Shown: positions 1 through 12,167, numbered from the stretch's first letter. The stretch is 64,000 nt of DNA from Adineta steineri (GCA_905250115.1 CAJNOI010000258.1:38137-102136); one strand, 5' to 3'. Numbers and translations are program-made. Notes: generated by a model from the sequence alone, not told the origin.

Positions 1-519
1 AGGTTGCATGATAGAATCATTGAAGAGTGACATAAATCGTCGCTAATCATGCCCTTACCTCTTCCATCTACATCAGACATGTAGATTCAAGAAATAAAAC
101 TTGAATCTTAAAATTTTAACTAGAACTGTTTCGACTTGAGTTACCGTTTAAGTTTCTCACACCAGCATACAACAGTGTGTCGACGAATACTTACCGTGAG
201 GTAAAATAGGTAATTACCGTGTTTTTACACGTTTAAATGATGTTGCATACTTTGCTGTACACGTCATGTCATTTGTTCTGCAACGATTTCTATAAATGTT
301 TTCTTTGTGAGTGATTAATTGACACCTGATGTTTTCATATCATTCTATTTCGCATGTATTGCAGGAAAAAGTGCTATCAGACACGTCCAAAGACGAAATA
401 GTGAGACACCATCTATTTCACAAATTTTTTGAAGTACAGTGAAGTATAAATCAACTACCAGTGAAGTATAATAAAGTAAAGCTCACCTTTATTACTAATG
501 TTATAGTTTTACTAGAGAT
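1..519. other. intergenic, no gene seen
   Basis: AT-rich stretch at the window edge. I see no coding frame with a recognisable protein and no RNA gene. Confidence 0.5.
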
Positions 520-577
520 CATCTTGAGGGTGTGCGTTCCTTGTGTTCATACATAGCCACACTCACACCTTTCAAGC
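520..577. repeat. telomere-like inverted hairpin
   Basis: Member of a dispersed family: a G-rich arm beginning CTTGAGGGTGTG is followed after a short spacer by a C-rich arm of the type CACACTCACACC...CAAG. The arms are imperfect reverse complements, so single strands could fold. The G-rich unit resembles TGTGGG, the repeat I recall as reported for bdelloid telomeres. It lies about 240 bp beyond the stop of the minus-strand LOTUS gene. Confidence 0.6.
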
Positions 578-813
578 CTGAAATCTAAGGCTTCTCTTCC
601 AGCATGTCTGACATCGAAGAAATGACTTTTGTTAGGCATATAAAAATTTTCTATACTTTTATTCTTTAAATGAAACAATTTCTTATAACATTGAAAATAA
701 GAACCACATTTACTGAGTAAAAAAGATCTGTTCTTATTCAATAACAATTTTAGTTACAATAATTATTATAAAGAAATTATGTTTCAAACAAAGCCAGTAA
801 GCTCTAATTCATC

Positions 814-1717
814 TCAAGATCTTGATTTTTTCTTTTTCTGAAATTCTTTTCCATATTCCACTAAGTAACACCGACATCCTTTTAAAACTACTACATCCCA
901 CATTGATTTCAAAAAATCAGTCAGTGTTGGATAGCCCAATTCCACATACGGCATGCTCCGCCTATTAGTCCTTGCTTTGAATCGATCACAAAGTTCAGTA
1001 AATGATAGTCCATTCTCTGGATTTTCACAGGAAAGTAGAACCGAACAAATCTCATTTTTAACTGCGTCATAAGTTTGTGATGAACCATTATGAATCTGGA
1101 ACATATGGAAAGAGTTAATTTTACAATATTTTTGTAGTCATACTCACTTTTCTTAGTCGATTCTCGTCTTGCTCAACTTTCGGAGCTAAATACAATCGCA
1201 TCGGCGTTTCATCATTCTTCATTCGTATCAAATCTTTCATAGATCTTAGAAATCGTGTAAGTTTTTCAAAACCAAATTCTTCATGAGGAATATGAGCATT
1301 TCCATAACAACGTTTGTATTCTTGGCATAATTCTGTTAGAGTAAGACCACCGTCAGTAGAAAGGAGAGGCGAAGACGTCAGTAACTGAACCAGTTTATTT
1401 TTCGTTTCTTCATAAAGTTTTTTCTGACTGCTCTCATTCTTTTCTTCTTCATTCGCTTTTGAAATTAAATAACATTTTGCTGGCCACTCTTCGTAGTTCA
1501 GTTTTATAACATCTCCCATAGTTTTCAACAGACGTGTTAATGTTTCAAATCCTAATTCTTGGTGAGGAATATTACGATCTTCGTAGCGTTTGGAATATTC
1601 ACGACACAATTCAGTTAGAGTAAGGCCGCCATCTACTGAATATAGATTGGGTGATATAAACAGCTGGATGATTTCATTTTTAGTTTGTTCGTACAGAGGA
1701 CTGGTTTGATAAGCCAT
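814..1717 (-). CDS. three-repeat LOTUS (OST-HTH) domain protein
   Basis: Two exons, 1717..1148 and 1095..814, with a 52-bp GT-AG intron (1096..1147, donor GTGAGT) whose removal keeps the frame; 283 residues. Three copies of a winged-helix LOTUS module are visible, near residues 8-85, 99-175 and 195-270. Each carries the pattern GGLTLTELC..Y, then IP..E(L/F)GF..L..(L/F)L, then a short hydrophobic strand. LOTUS domains occur in Oskar, TDRD5, TDRD7 and MARF1, where they bind Vasa-type helicases or structured RNA in germ granules. This protein has nothing but LOTUS repeats plus a Lys-rich tail (KKKKSRS), so RNA binding is inferred from the family only. No Tudor, NYN or RRM partner domain is present. 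The ATG at 1717 gives a domain starting at once, so the start is plausible. Confidence 0.8.
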
Positions 1718-4700
1718 CTAAAATTAAGGAGTGAAGTATAAACGACATTTTTTACTGATTTAAAAATAGTGAAGAAAAACTACAATCTATGGTTTTCTTC
1801 TTTGAAAAGGCAATGAAAACGTAACATGTTTGTGTTTTAGCTTAAATAGAAAATGTCGCCTTCCTTATCAATAGAATATTGTTATTTCAGTAGTCCTTTC
1901 GTCCGTCTATGACGCTTATCTGTCTTCTGTTCTGTAATGTTGAGCAAGAGTTGAGGGTGTAGGTGCGAATCAGAATATGGATTTGGCTGTGACTGTAATA
2001 TAAAATGAATACTCACACTACACCATCAAGATGATTCATGTGAAACTATGACTGACGTATCGCCTGTGCCTCTCAACACTACTGAGGATAAGGGTGCGAG
2101 TGAGGGTTATTTTCTCCTCGCTCTCAACCATGCTTTATTTCAACAAGTCGGTTTATTTGGATTTATTCATCGATAGTACATAACATATATTAACTGTAAC
2201 AAAAGAGAGCCATACTTCAGGAGAGTTGACCTAAGTGTTGCTGTCATTCACGTATATCGAAATTTGTTTTATTATTTTACTATTCACTACTTTCAAAACT
2301 TTATCGCGAAATGAGCATTACTTGCATTTAGAATCAGTGTGTTTTGCTAATAATAAAATAGATTTCACTGATCGATATGATAGTCATACTCTACTAACAT
2401 TTGACAAGATATCTAAAGGAACAGAACTGTACTTTAAGATATTATGTCTTATTAGCAATGACTAAGTTGGATCAACTAATGTAATAAGTGCATTCTATTA
2501 AATTTTCCTAAGATATATCTAGAAGAACGATAATTGATCTAATGTCATATGAGGAGAACATCAAACTTAAAGTATTTGGGATCCATATAAGTGGTGATAT
2601 AATAGATTTGATAAAAGCATTCAGCTTATGTATTATTTGTGAAATAAATTGACAAGAAATGACAAAAAAATAATCCTCACTCTTTTTCATATTTCTTAAA
2701 ACTTTATAGTAACAAATCCTCTCTATTTAATTAATCAAGACATAAAAATATCTTTATAAAGAAAAAAAAATATGCTGTATTCTTTAGATATAATTTTTTT
2801 CATCAACTCGATTAATTTACGAAAGAAACAGTAAACAGAGATATATTTTTCCCGGTCCTAGCAGATTCGAAGAAGAAGTATTATACTGTTCAACCATCGA
2901 ACATGATATATGATAATTAATATTTATTCTCTTTTTCAATAGTAAAATAGAACTATTTTTAATTATTCAGATTTATCTTAAGAAAAAGTTTTAAAAATGT
3001 TCTTAACATTAATATTTAAATTTTCATTATTAATGAAAGAATATAAAAAATTTCTGTATTTTTCAAGCAATGAAGATTTGCTTGTCTATATCTTTTAACA
3101 TGAAACGAAACAGAAGATAAAAACAATAAGTCAAACAGTAAAATGAGAAATATAGTAGGAAATAAGTTTATAATATTACTTAATGTTGAATAAGTTCTAA
3201 AAATTACTTTAAAATATGTCATTATCTGTCTTTAGTTAGTCAATGCATGTTCTTGTTTTAAAATTACGATCATTTTATAAAAAAATTTCGAGTTATTTGT
3301 CGTCCGATGGTATTTTAAATCTATGAAATAAAATTAAAATAAATCTGCACTAACATATTTAAAAGAACTTAGTCTTATTGAAGAAAATTAACAAATGAAA
3401 ATAAAAAATCATTTTCCTTTTCTAACTCATTTTATTACATGATTTTCCTTCTTAATATATATAAGTCTGACTTCAACCTTTGGATATCACGTAAGCTAGA
3501 ATCGAGAATGAGGAATCAAAAATTTTATTGAGAAACACAATAAGAGACTTTACTATAACACATCTTGCTCTATATTGAAAACAACGTAATATATAAATTA
3601 GACCAAAATATAGTTCAGATGATAACGTTTTATTTTTGAAAATAAAATAAAACAACCAGAAATATATTCAGAAGATAAAAAGAAGAGATAATGTATTGAC
3701 CAGAAAAACAAGAGAAGGGGAAGATAACCAAAAAACAACATTAATATATATTGCATCAGTTGTAACCAAGAGAAAATAGAGAGAAAAACATGAAGGAGGA
3801 TCAAAATGCGATAGGTATATATGAATGGTAGTAGCGTCAATAAGAGCCATCTGTTGACGTTAACACAATTTATTCTATTATTTCATAATGCATATGTATT
3901 TTGCTAGATGTTTTGCGAAAAATGACATTGTTTATTTATATTTTTTGATTATAACTCTCGACTATTAATCAATCATAATATAAAAATAATATTTTTTTAT
4001 ACTGGCAAAAACACGCCAGCTTTAAGGAAGAGAGATAGATAGTTTAGAATTCTAGATCTACATATCAATACGATCGTTATATATAGCTTAGTGCAAAGCG
4101 GTTAAAAAGTACGAAAGGTTCTCAAATCGAGAGAGCTGACCCATATGTCTTAACTGTTCAGAAGATCTTGTTAACAGAAAACAATATTTCTTTTTCTTAT
4201 TCGCGTCATCATGTTAAAACATCTTCATCCTCTAGCATAGATGTGATTAAAACACTTTTCCTACTAACAAACTTGTTTCAGAAATTTCTTTTTTTCCGTT
4301 CTTAGTTTAAAGTATTTGCAACCAATTTCTAATAGATAATTTTTATCACTAAAGCATAAACTCGAAGAAAAATAGCGGTAAAACACAAGATTATTAAGTT
4401 TTTGCGCCTTATTCTCGATCGTAATTAGCGTGTATTTTATATATAAGTATTTTCCGATCACAAATACAACGTTCGTTTTGATAAAAAATATATTTTCCAG
4501 CTCTTCATCTTAACTAACAATTTTATTTATCCCATTCAACTATATTACGATGGACATTTAAGCAGAGATGCACAAGTCCTACTCACTTTTTTTGAATGGC
4601 TCGAACTCGACTCGTCTATTTCTGAGATTAAAAAGTTGGCTCTTTCCGTTATATTTGCTAGCATATTAAACGACGTTAGAACCTTTCAAAGAACATTTTC

Positions 4701-4864
4701 TTCATTGTATCTTCATTAAAAATTGAGAATAAATCTCCAATAGAACCAAAATTCATCGATTCCATTCGAAAACTGTTTATTAAAATCGATACATATATAT
4801 AAATAATTAAACAAACAACATTAAGCATAAAATAGAATATAATAAAAAAAATCAAATCTTTCAT
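1718..4864. other. AT-rich intergenic region
   Basis: About 3.1 kb without a gene that I can support. Open frames here are short, AT-rich and lack recognisable domains. One telomere-like hairpin (1951..2032) is the only structured element noticed, with a weaker G-rich/C-rich pair near 2090-2140. Confidence 0.5.
1951..2032. repeat. telomere-like inverted hairpin
   Basis: The G-rich arm TTGAGGGTGTAGGTGCGAAT is followed about 55 bp later by the C-rich arm ACTCACACTACACCATCAAG. Same family as 520..577, with a longer spacer and more decay. Confidence 0.55.
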
Positions 4865-5827
4865 TCAGTTACGAGCTGTTGTTCGGTTAAGCTGATTTGT
4901 CATTGACATTGGTTGAATTCGTGCTCTTCGTCGAAGATGACACATTTTTGAAACCAAGTGAATTAGTTCTTCTCGATAAACTCGAGCTGAAAGAATATAA
5001 AGAAAAAATGGTGTAGTATATGATAAATGAAAGAATATTTGAGTGACTGTAAATGCAATGAAAAACTGCACTGTTGGAATAAAACTTGATGGAATTATTA
5101 ACATTAGATATAGAATACATAATGGTGTATTTAGTAGAATATAAAGAATAACTTGAAGGAAAAGTATTCGAATTAGTTGACCTTCTGTACGACGATAACT
5201 TTTTGTTACTTGTTGTAAAACTCGTGATCGATTTATATTATATATTGTGAGGAAACCAAAGACAAGCATTAAGATTGGAGGAACAGCTGTGAATAAAAGA
5301 ACTTGAATTAAGAGAAACACTTGATTAAAAATTGATTTAGATCGACTAGTGCATCCATATCCATCATCACGTAATTCATATAATACAAGACTGTTGATAT
5401 ACAATAATAATGAACAAATAACAACAATCAGTATGAAGTATTTGGCTATAACTATGTTACTAAATCTTCGTAATGTAGCATTCGACGAACTTGCACAAAA
5501 ACGATCAATAGATGCTAAGATTATAAAATATGGAGAGAGAAATGCACATATATTTCCTGTATATTGAAGAATTTTACATAATGCATTCGACACCATCTGA
5601 CCATTGATATTAAATCCATTTAATAAAAAAGTACTAATAATAAAAACTGAATAAATAAGGTTGTTCGAGGCGAGAGCTAAGAAATACTTTGAACAAGCAT
5701 GATTTCGTAGATTAGGTCGATTAAGTATGATTATATTAAGAGTATTTCCAACAATACCGGCTACTATTATCACTGGTAAAACAATTTGAGCGAGTTTAGT
5801 AGTAATTTCTGTGAGGGATGCAGACAT
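4865..5827 (-). CDS. rhodopsin-like 7TM receptor, divergent
   Basis: Single-exon, 320-residue protein with seven hydrophobic segments. TM1 carries GN in IVAGIVGNTLNII. Extracellular loop 1/TM3 holds a Cys (ALCKILQ) that can pair with the loop-2 Cys (DDGYGCTS). The end of TM3 reads SIDRFCAS, a DRF variant of the DRY motif. The end of TM7 reads TTPFFLYIL where class A receptors have NPxxY. A basic tail follows (HLRRRARIQ). The layout fits the large lineage-specific families of peptide-like orphan receptors in rotifers; the ligand cannot be read from sequence. It should sit in the plasma membrane and couple to G proteins. The length is normal for a receptor with short termini, and the ATG at 5827 leaves only about 15 residues before TM1. 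Confidence 0.8.
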   Translation of the reverse strand: MSASLTEITTKLAQIVLPVIIVAGIVGNTLNIIILNRPNLRNHACSKYFLALASNNLIYSVFIISTFLLNGFNINGQMVSNALCKILQYTGNICAFLSPYFIILASIDRFCASSSNATLRRFSNIVIAKYFILIVVICSLLLYINSLVLYELRDDGYGCTSRSKSIFNQVFLLIQVLLFTAVPPILMLVFGFLTIYNINRSRVLQQVTKSYRRTEGQLIRILFLQVILYILLNTPLCILYLMLIIPSSFIPTVQFFIAFTVTQIFFHLSYTTPFFLYILSARVYREELIHLVSKMCHLRRRARIQPMSMTNQLNRTTARN

Positions 5828-7405
5828 GTTTCTTCTCTTTGATAATTCTTATTCAAATACCAGCGTATATATATATATGTTCTTGAAAATAATTTTTTTA
5901 TTTCGTTTTCTTTATAATACTAAAATAGAAAATATAACTATGCTGATTAGTATAATCTTCTTACCAGTTTTTATATTTTAAATATAATTAAAAATAGTCT
6001 GTGACAATAATGATGCTTTCACTTTTAGAAAAAAAAACTCGTGCTGATCCTCTATTCTGAGGACGCTCCCTTTAACTCTCATGATGGTACTTAAATACAT
6101 CAAACATAGATGTAGTGTTCATCTTGATAGAGATTTGCATTCAATTAACAAATGTAATCTTATTAAAAAAAGCTAATTCTCGTCTGAACTTTATCTGGAA
6201 GATATTCAAATTATGAGAGGAGGTGTTGTACGTATAGATGAGTAGGTTAGCCATGATAAATACACTCATTCATCTCTCACAATTACATTTTGAGAGCTGA
6301 GTTGTGGAGAAAGAATATTTTTTTGCGACGGTATTAATGTTGCTCGCCTACCTTCTATAATGATGAATAATTAACTAACAACTATTTTATTAAGTCCTTA
6401 AGATAAAAAATGTCATATGAAAAATGTTATTTTCTTTTCAACAGAAACGTACCTTCTCATAGAAAGAAAAAAGAGCTCAAAGTGCAAAGCTATAAAAAGA
6501 CATTGAAACTAATAGTACTAAGTAAGATAAAGTATGAATCTTTCTTTAAAATGACAAGGCCTTGATGAGAGATTTAGTCTGAGTGCCATTTTTTCGGTTG
6601 AACTCTACATCAAATTTCCTTTAGGCGATTCAATGATTAGTGAAACACTGTATTCAAAGATAAGTAAAATCTTTCTGAATCCAAAAATCTAAAGGGTAAT
6701 CAGGATTGAGTTGGCAGGATGTGACTACAAACAGATTATATTTAAAGTACGTTTTTTCAAGTTCATCGGAACTCTTTTATTTTTATTTCTTTTTTTAGAG
6801 TGAATCCTGCATTTACATGTTGCCTTTACTTGTAAGGAAAGACAAAGAATAAATGACGTACATCAAATGCCTTGACGAACCGTTAATAAAATGTTGTTCA
6901 CAAAAATATGAGAACTATTTACCTACAAACTTCAATATATTTTTATTTGGCTTACTGGCTAAGAGCAAATTAAGTATTTTTCAATAAATCAGAGTGCAGT
7001 CGTTTACATGAGAGAGATTAAAATTAAGTGAGACGTGGGTGTGGATCAGACTATAGATCAATCACACCCTCATAAATTTGATATAAAATGCAAGTTTATT
7101 ATTTGATGAACAATCTCCAAGTGATATATTTACAATGGATTTAATGGAACCAAATATTGCACTAATACATGACAGAATTGATTTTGTTGTTAATAATTTA
7201 TCTGTAGAAAACATTATGCATGAGAATTAGGATTGAGAATTGATATACAAGTGATTTATATGTAATATATAGTTTATCCTCAACTAAAATTCTTACTTTG
7301 CTTCGGACAAAAGAAATGAGCTCGAAACTTTGAGTTTACTTACATGTTGAACTCACTTCTTTCGACCTATTCCTTTACATAAAATTGAATTTATCTGTTT
7401 TTTAG
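5828..7405. other. AT-rich intergenic region
   Basis: No gene supported. A G-rich/C-rich hairpin pair (GTGGGTGTGGATC ... CACACCCTCA) sits at 7035..7072. An open stretch near 7095-7230 ends in a stop after about 40 codons and may be the decayed front of the fragment at 7406. Confidence 0.4.
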
Positions 7406-7620
7406 GTTATGAAGCTTGTTTCCTGGTGATCCACAAAAAACGACATAGTTATACACTATCTGATTCAACAGATCAAACATGTATTATGTATTATAGCCAA
7501 GTTCTTTTAGGAAAATCAACAATAATAAACACAACTAATTTAACCTTAGTTTCAACACCAGTAGATTTTCACTCTAATATTGAAAAACATAATACACAAT
7601 CTACGGGATATTGTATTTGA
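7406..7620 (+). pseudogene. possible PARP-like C-terminal fragment
   Basis: An open frame starts after a good acceptor (TTTTTTAG, ending 7405) and runs 71 codons to a TGA. The stretch CIMYYSQVLLGKS followed by LVSTPVDFHSN resembles the end of PARP catalytic domains of the TIPARP/PARP14 type, where a strand ending in (V/L)LLG(K/E) precedes a small APxG-like loop. I cannot find the rest of the domain: no H-Y-E triad, no NAD-binding half, and the final Tyr-rich strand is missing. It is either one exon of a gene I failed to assemble or a relic. The family assignment is weak. Confidence 0.3.
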
Positions 7621-8829
7621 TATGAAATAAAAATAAGTCTTTTAAAGATTTCTGTTTCGAGAATAGTAAAAAAATTTTCTTTAATTATATGTTATTATTT
7701 TTATTAAATAAAAAGAGAAACTTTACAGATTGATAGAATCAAATTCAAAAAAAATTATTACAATCGCTGGTTGTTTAAACAACGTCTGACACTTTTATAC
7801 GCAGACAAAGAACTGCTAGTTGCATAAACTATCGTATGAGTATAGATGAGGATGAAATGAGTTTAATACAACGGCATTTTCATACTATCAGCTACGCTAA
7901 AAGACATATATTTGCCTACATGCTCAAAATCAATTATGTAGATAGTGTTCTCATACTTATATTAGCATTTATTTTATTCTAAAAATAATTGTGAAATCAG
8001 TTTTAGATAAGCAAAACTCATCAATTAAATATATTTCATAGGTAGTAATTATATAACACTGCTGAATGTCGATGTTTTTTGAAGGGTGATAAGATGTACG
8101 AATCTGATGTGAACGTGTTTGAACAATTGTAGTTTAGCTTTCCTGTTAGCTCAAGTTCGAGAAATAGTTCTAATATGAAGTACTAATCCTGTACATAATA
8201 TCTTCGATGTATTCAATTAGAAATTCATCAAAAAGCCGAGTAAAATCAATGGATATGACGATCTCGTTGTCATCGTTTGAATGTTTTTATTTTCTAACCT
8301 ATTCTCAAATTCAAAATGTGAATAGGAAATTGATTGATCCGGTAGAATTAGTAAACTACCCGATGATAATGAAGAAAATGGTATGAAAAGTATTTAAGTA
8401 TAAACAGAAGAATTGAGAAGTTGCTGAAAACGGCCATTAAGTTTTTCTCATAAGTAACAAGTTAAATCGAATATTTTGCATAAAAGAATTCATTTGGTCA
8501 ACTTTTTTGATACAAACAATCAATCGATCAAGTTCATGTATTTTAATGAAAATAGAAGCACGTTTCTATAATGCTGTATGATTACTTTACTTTGTTTTTT
8601 ATTCGAACACCTAACGAAAGAAAAGAAAAGAAGTAAGTCAATATCATTTATCATATTCTCCATGCGACTAAAATCTATTAAATCACATAAAAATAACAAA
8701 GTATTACAATGCTATATTATATTATTGTCGTTTCACGATGATTTAATTTTTATTTCGTATATAAAAAGAAAAGCATATTCTGACAAACTACCATTAATAC
8801 TCATCAGATTATTTTAGAACCTTCAAAGG
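7621..8829. other. AT-rich intergenic region
   Basis: No supported gene. It probably contains the promoter of the secreted-protein gene that starts at 8830. The open frame ending just before it (8578-8817) is Lys/Ile/Ser-rich with no domain, and I treat it as chance. Confidence 0.4.
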
Positions 8830-9807
8830 ATGAAATTATATTTGTGTTTAATATCATTTATTTTGTGTTATTACACTGTAAAATGTGTACAACCATATTT
8901 TCCTTCTCAAATTGTATTTTCTCCTGATAATGGTGTAACAATTATTGCAGTTGATGAAATCAATCAACGAGCTTATAAAGCAATTACTATGAGTTCATAT
9001 GCAAAAGAAATCTCATACTTGATGAAGAATTTTCCAGGTGCAATTCCTGATTCTCCTCAATCAAAATATTATGTTCAATTATTAGTCGATTCTCCACCTG
9101 AGAATTGTATCTATGGTACCTATTGGAAATATGGGGGAAATACATTTAATTCATTTCCTTCACATTGGACTAATGGAACGTCATATGAAATAACAAATTA
9201 TATTAAATTTAATTATGAAATGATACATTCAGATAATTCATCTGTAGATGAAGATTATTGGTATGCAAATGAAAAATGTCAAGTTGATGGCGGAGAATCT
9301 TATCCATGTGAAGAAATTTATTTTAAGAAAAATACTGAAATGCCTCTTCGATCAACACGAGTTGCTCGTGGAGGATGGAGTGTTTTTCAAATGATAACAT
9401 ATTATAAAGTGATATCAATGGAAAAACCAGCAGATAAATTATTTGATTCAATTCCAGCTGGTTGGCCTATCGCTTGTCAAGATGTGATGCTTGGACTTCT
9501 CTATTATCCACAAACATCAAAAGTTGATCTAGGCCAAAGTGTAGAAGTTCAAGTTTGGCTTATAACTCCTCCACATAGAATAAATGGAAATGATACTGTT
9601 AGTATTCAATGGAAATCAAGTGAATGTAACGATTGTTTGACATGGACACCAAAACAACTATCGTTTAATATTGAAAATTTTCAAGAACGACAAACGGTAA
9701 CAATAACTCGTATCAAAAATGGTGCTGAAACAACTCTAACCCCAACTTTTACTGGTGGAGGGTTTGATCTTGTTACACCGTATAATTATCGCATCTTTAT
9801 TAAATAA
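8830..9807 (+). CDS. secreted protein of unknown function
   Basis: Single-exon, 325-residue protein starting with a clear signal peptide (hydrophobic core LCLISFILCYYTV, cleavage probably near VKC or VQP). The mature part has about ten Cys and several N-glycosylation sequons (NGT, NSS, NDT). A central stretch is rich in aromatic residues with WKYGG and GGWSVFQM. The last 110 residues (from about LGQSVEVQVWL) alternate hydrophobic and polar residues as in a beta-sandwich, ending in GGGFDLVTPYNYRIF. I do not recognise a family. Normal codon use and a stop followed at once by a hairpin repeat (9848) argue for a genuine gene. Extracellular location is inferred from the signal peptide. Confidence 0.75.
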   Translation: MKLYLCLISFILCYYTVKCVQPYFPSQIVFSPDNGVTIIAVDEINQRAYKAITMSSYAKEISYLMKNFPGAIPDSPQSKYYVQLLVDSPPENCIYGTYWKYGGNTFNSFPSHWTNGTSYEITNYIKFNYEMIHSDNSSVDEDYWYANEKCQVDGGESYPCEEIYFKKNTEMPLRSTRVARGGWSVFQMITYYKVISMEKPADKLFDSIPAGWPIACQDVMLGLLYYPQTSKVDLGQSVEVQVWLITPPHRINGNDTVSIQWKSSECNDCLTWTPKQLSFNIENFQERQTVTITRIKNGAETTLTPTFTGGGFDLVTPYNYRIFIK

Positions 9808-9847
9808 ACTTGTTTCAACTTTTTTTCAGCTCTATAAAATAATTGTA

Positions 9848-9919
9848 ATCTTGAGGGTGGGTGAGGGTGTGGATGTGGATGTGACAGTTGTTCTTGTCAC
9901 CCACCCACACTCTCAAGAT
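9848..9919. repeat. telomere-like inverted hairpin, well preserved
   Basis: Starts ATCTTGAGGGTGGGTGAGGG and ends with CACCCACCCACACTCTCAAGAT after a roughly 15-bp spacer; the outermost 8 bp (ATCTTGAG/CTCAAGAT) are a perfect inverted pair. It begins 41 bp after the stop codon of the secreted-protein gene, so it would probably lie in its 3' untranslated region. Confidence 0.7.
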
Positions 9920-10149
9920 ATCGATTAACAAACTAAGTAATATTAAGCACAATGAAACTTTGATATTTGTGTTTTCTGTTGTAAGGACAACATTGATTGC
10001 ACTCGTAAGTAAAACTATTGCGATGGTTGCTTTTACGTATGTAAAAAAAATCTATCTCTTGTAATAAACAATACTTATCAATAAAAGTAAAATAATCTTT
10101 CTTTTAAAAATACGCATTGTGGGTATATTTGTCAGCTGCTAGTTAATCG

Positions 10150-10158
10150 TATAAAAAG
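10150..10158 (+). promoter_or_regulatory. TATA box of the WAP-protein gene
   Basis: TATAAAAAG lies 59 bp before the ATG at 10217, a normal core-promoter spacing for a short 5' leader. Confidence 0.45.
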
Positions 10159-10216
10159 TGAAGTACGTGAAAATATTTATACACTTTGGTTCTATCGTTT
10201 ACTTTTATTACTAGGA

Positions 10217-10678
10217 ATGACTTTACTCAATCTTGTTCTCATTTTATGTGCTGGAGTAACATCTGCATTAGTTGCTGACTCTTTGTCTGAACCAAGTTCA
10301 CGTATGTGTATGATCTATTGTCAATACGGTTTCCAGCGTGATGCTAATGGACAATCGATGTGCGTATGCAAAAAAAGTCCATGTGAGGGAGAAGAAACCC
10401 CACTGGAAGGTTATTTTTGTGGACGTAGCATCAATCGTCGTGAATGCCCATCAACACATGAGTGTATAATAGCACGAAACGATGCTTATGCTGTCTGTTG
10501 TCCTCGTGCTCAAGAACTACCAATAAGTAGTACGACCAAATTAGGTACTTGCCCATCAACAGCATCAGGCATGATGGGCATTTGTATTGCTCGATGTACT
10601 GATGATAGTAATTGTCCAGGTGACCAAAAATGTTGTGGTGGGTGTCCTCGACAATGTACGAAGCCTATCTTTGCATGA
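10217..10678 (+). CDS. secreted Cys-rich protein with antistasin-like and WAP domains
   Basis: Single-exon, 153-residue protein. Residues 1-20 form a signal peptide (LLNLVLILCAGVTSALVA). An antistasin-like Cys module follows (CMIYCQYGFQRDANG then CVCKKSPC). A middle six-Cys segment contains FCGRSINRRECP and ends YAVCCP. A C-terminal WAP four-disulfide core (about 111-149) has CPSTASG...CIARCTDDSNCPG and KCCGGCPRQC. Antistasin and WAP modules are typical of extracellular serine-protease inhibitors and of antimicrobial or cuticle proteins, so protease inhibition outside the cell is the family expectation. The WAP spacing C-x(5)-D-x(5)-CC-x(3)-C is close to canonical. A TATA box lies 59 bp upstream. 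Confidence 0.8.
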   Translation: MTLLNLVLILCAGVTSALVADSLSEPSSRMCMIYCQYGFQRDANGQSMCVCKKSPCEGEETPLEGYFCGRSINRRECPSTHECIIARNDAYAVCCPRAQELPISSTTKLGTCPSTASGMMGICIARCTDDSNCPGDQKCCGGCPRQCTKPIFA

Positions 10679-12167
10679 TCAATGAATGATTAATTTTGTG
10701 TCAGTGTGCATAGAATTATTATAAAAATAAATAAAAAGACTATAATATTATCATCCGTACCGAATCAGATTTATCGATGATTCTATTTCTTGTTGCTTTG
10801 TAGAAGAAGGATCTTTAAGAATAATATATATGGCTAGTTCACTAAAATATATTGTGCACTCTTCACAATAGAATATCATGAATCAGTATAGGTACGAATA
10901 TTTTAATTATCTCAAATCTAAATTTATCAATGTTCTTAAATATCAAGTGAAAACTGCTCATTGAAGTGTTAAATTAGATCTGTAGATGTCTTTGAAGATT
11001 GAAGGATTTTTCTTATTTTATTGGAAGATCTGTAAATTATTAACTCCAACGTCAAGTTCTTATTGAATGATATTTCCCTCACCGAAATCTTTATTTTCTC
11101 TGCTTCCACCGTTTTCTTAATTGATAAACAAAGAAAAAGTGAAATATTAACTTGATGTTGAATACATCAACACAATAACAGCTTCGCGAAGCTAAAACTT
11201 TTTCAATGTTTGAGAAATAAAAACGAAAAAAATCTCATCTCTTCTATATCCAAATTGGTTTTTTTTCGATTAGATTTCGATTTAATAAATCTTGTTTATG
11301 AAAAAGTCTCTTATTCTTAATTTAAAATATCATTGAAATGGAAAAGATTGTTTTGGTTAAAAAATTAGAAATATCTAACGAATATCTTCAAATAAGTAAT
11401 AACTGGTTTTTGTTTCTTCTGTTTTATTTATAGAACTATTGATTATCATTACCGTCTGCATCCTGTCTCTTTTTAGATGTTATTTTTAAAGAGAGTAAAC
11501 AACAGAGAAAGACGTAGCTTGAAACTTTCCGACTGATTGAATTTAATTTCATACTAATAAAAATACATGAACTCGATGAACAGTTCGATTATTGATAAGT
11601 TGAATTTCAATGAACAAATTCTAAAGCACAAATGTTGAGTGATCTTAAATTTAATATTTCGAAAATTAAAGAATTTGTCTTTCAATTGACAATGTTATCT
11701 GATATTCATTATTTTCAAAATTAATATACTGAAGTGAAGAGAAAAGAAACGACATGCTTCATCATAGAAAGACAGAGAGAAAGAAAGAATAGAAAGGAAT
11801 GCCAAATCCAAATTTTAGAAAAAAAATAGCAATTCTTTTTCTTAATGAAAACCTGTCGAGTCAGTTCCAAACGAATTCAATATCGGATTCATTTATTTGA
11901 GTACGAATCCTTGGCATATTGCTCATGTTTATCAGACTTACGATCACTATAAATCAGTATTCACTTCTTATTTAAAAAAAGTATCAAATGAGTTTCATTA
12001 AACAACAATGGAATTTGTTTGTATCTATTGAGACACAATATTTTATTTGAATAAACAAAAACAACAATAAGAAGTGAAAAGAGTGACAATAATGAGATAA
12101 TAATACGAATTCAAAGAAATGTTCTCTCTCAACTCCACTCCTGGTTTTAGTATGAGAATCAGTCTAT
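10679..12167. other. AT-rich intergenic region
   Basis: No gene seen between the WAP gene and the convergent receptor gene. A 14-bp perfect palindrome (AGCTTCGCGAAGCT) occurs near 11180; its significance is unknown. Confidence 0.45.

Noticed and set aside
547-747. 66-codon minus-strand frame
   Set aside because: Overlaps a telomere-like hairpin, has no domain, and its amino-acid make-up matches AT-rich chance translation.
2235-2465. 76-codon plus-strand frame with a hydrophobic start
   Set aside because: The first residues resemble a signal peptide, but the rest has no pattern and no flanking exon was found.
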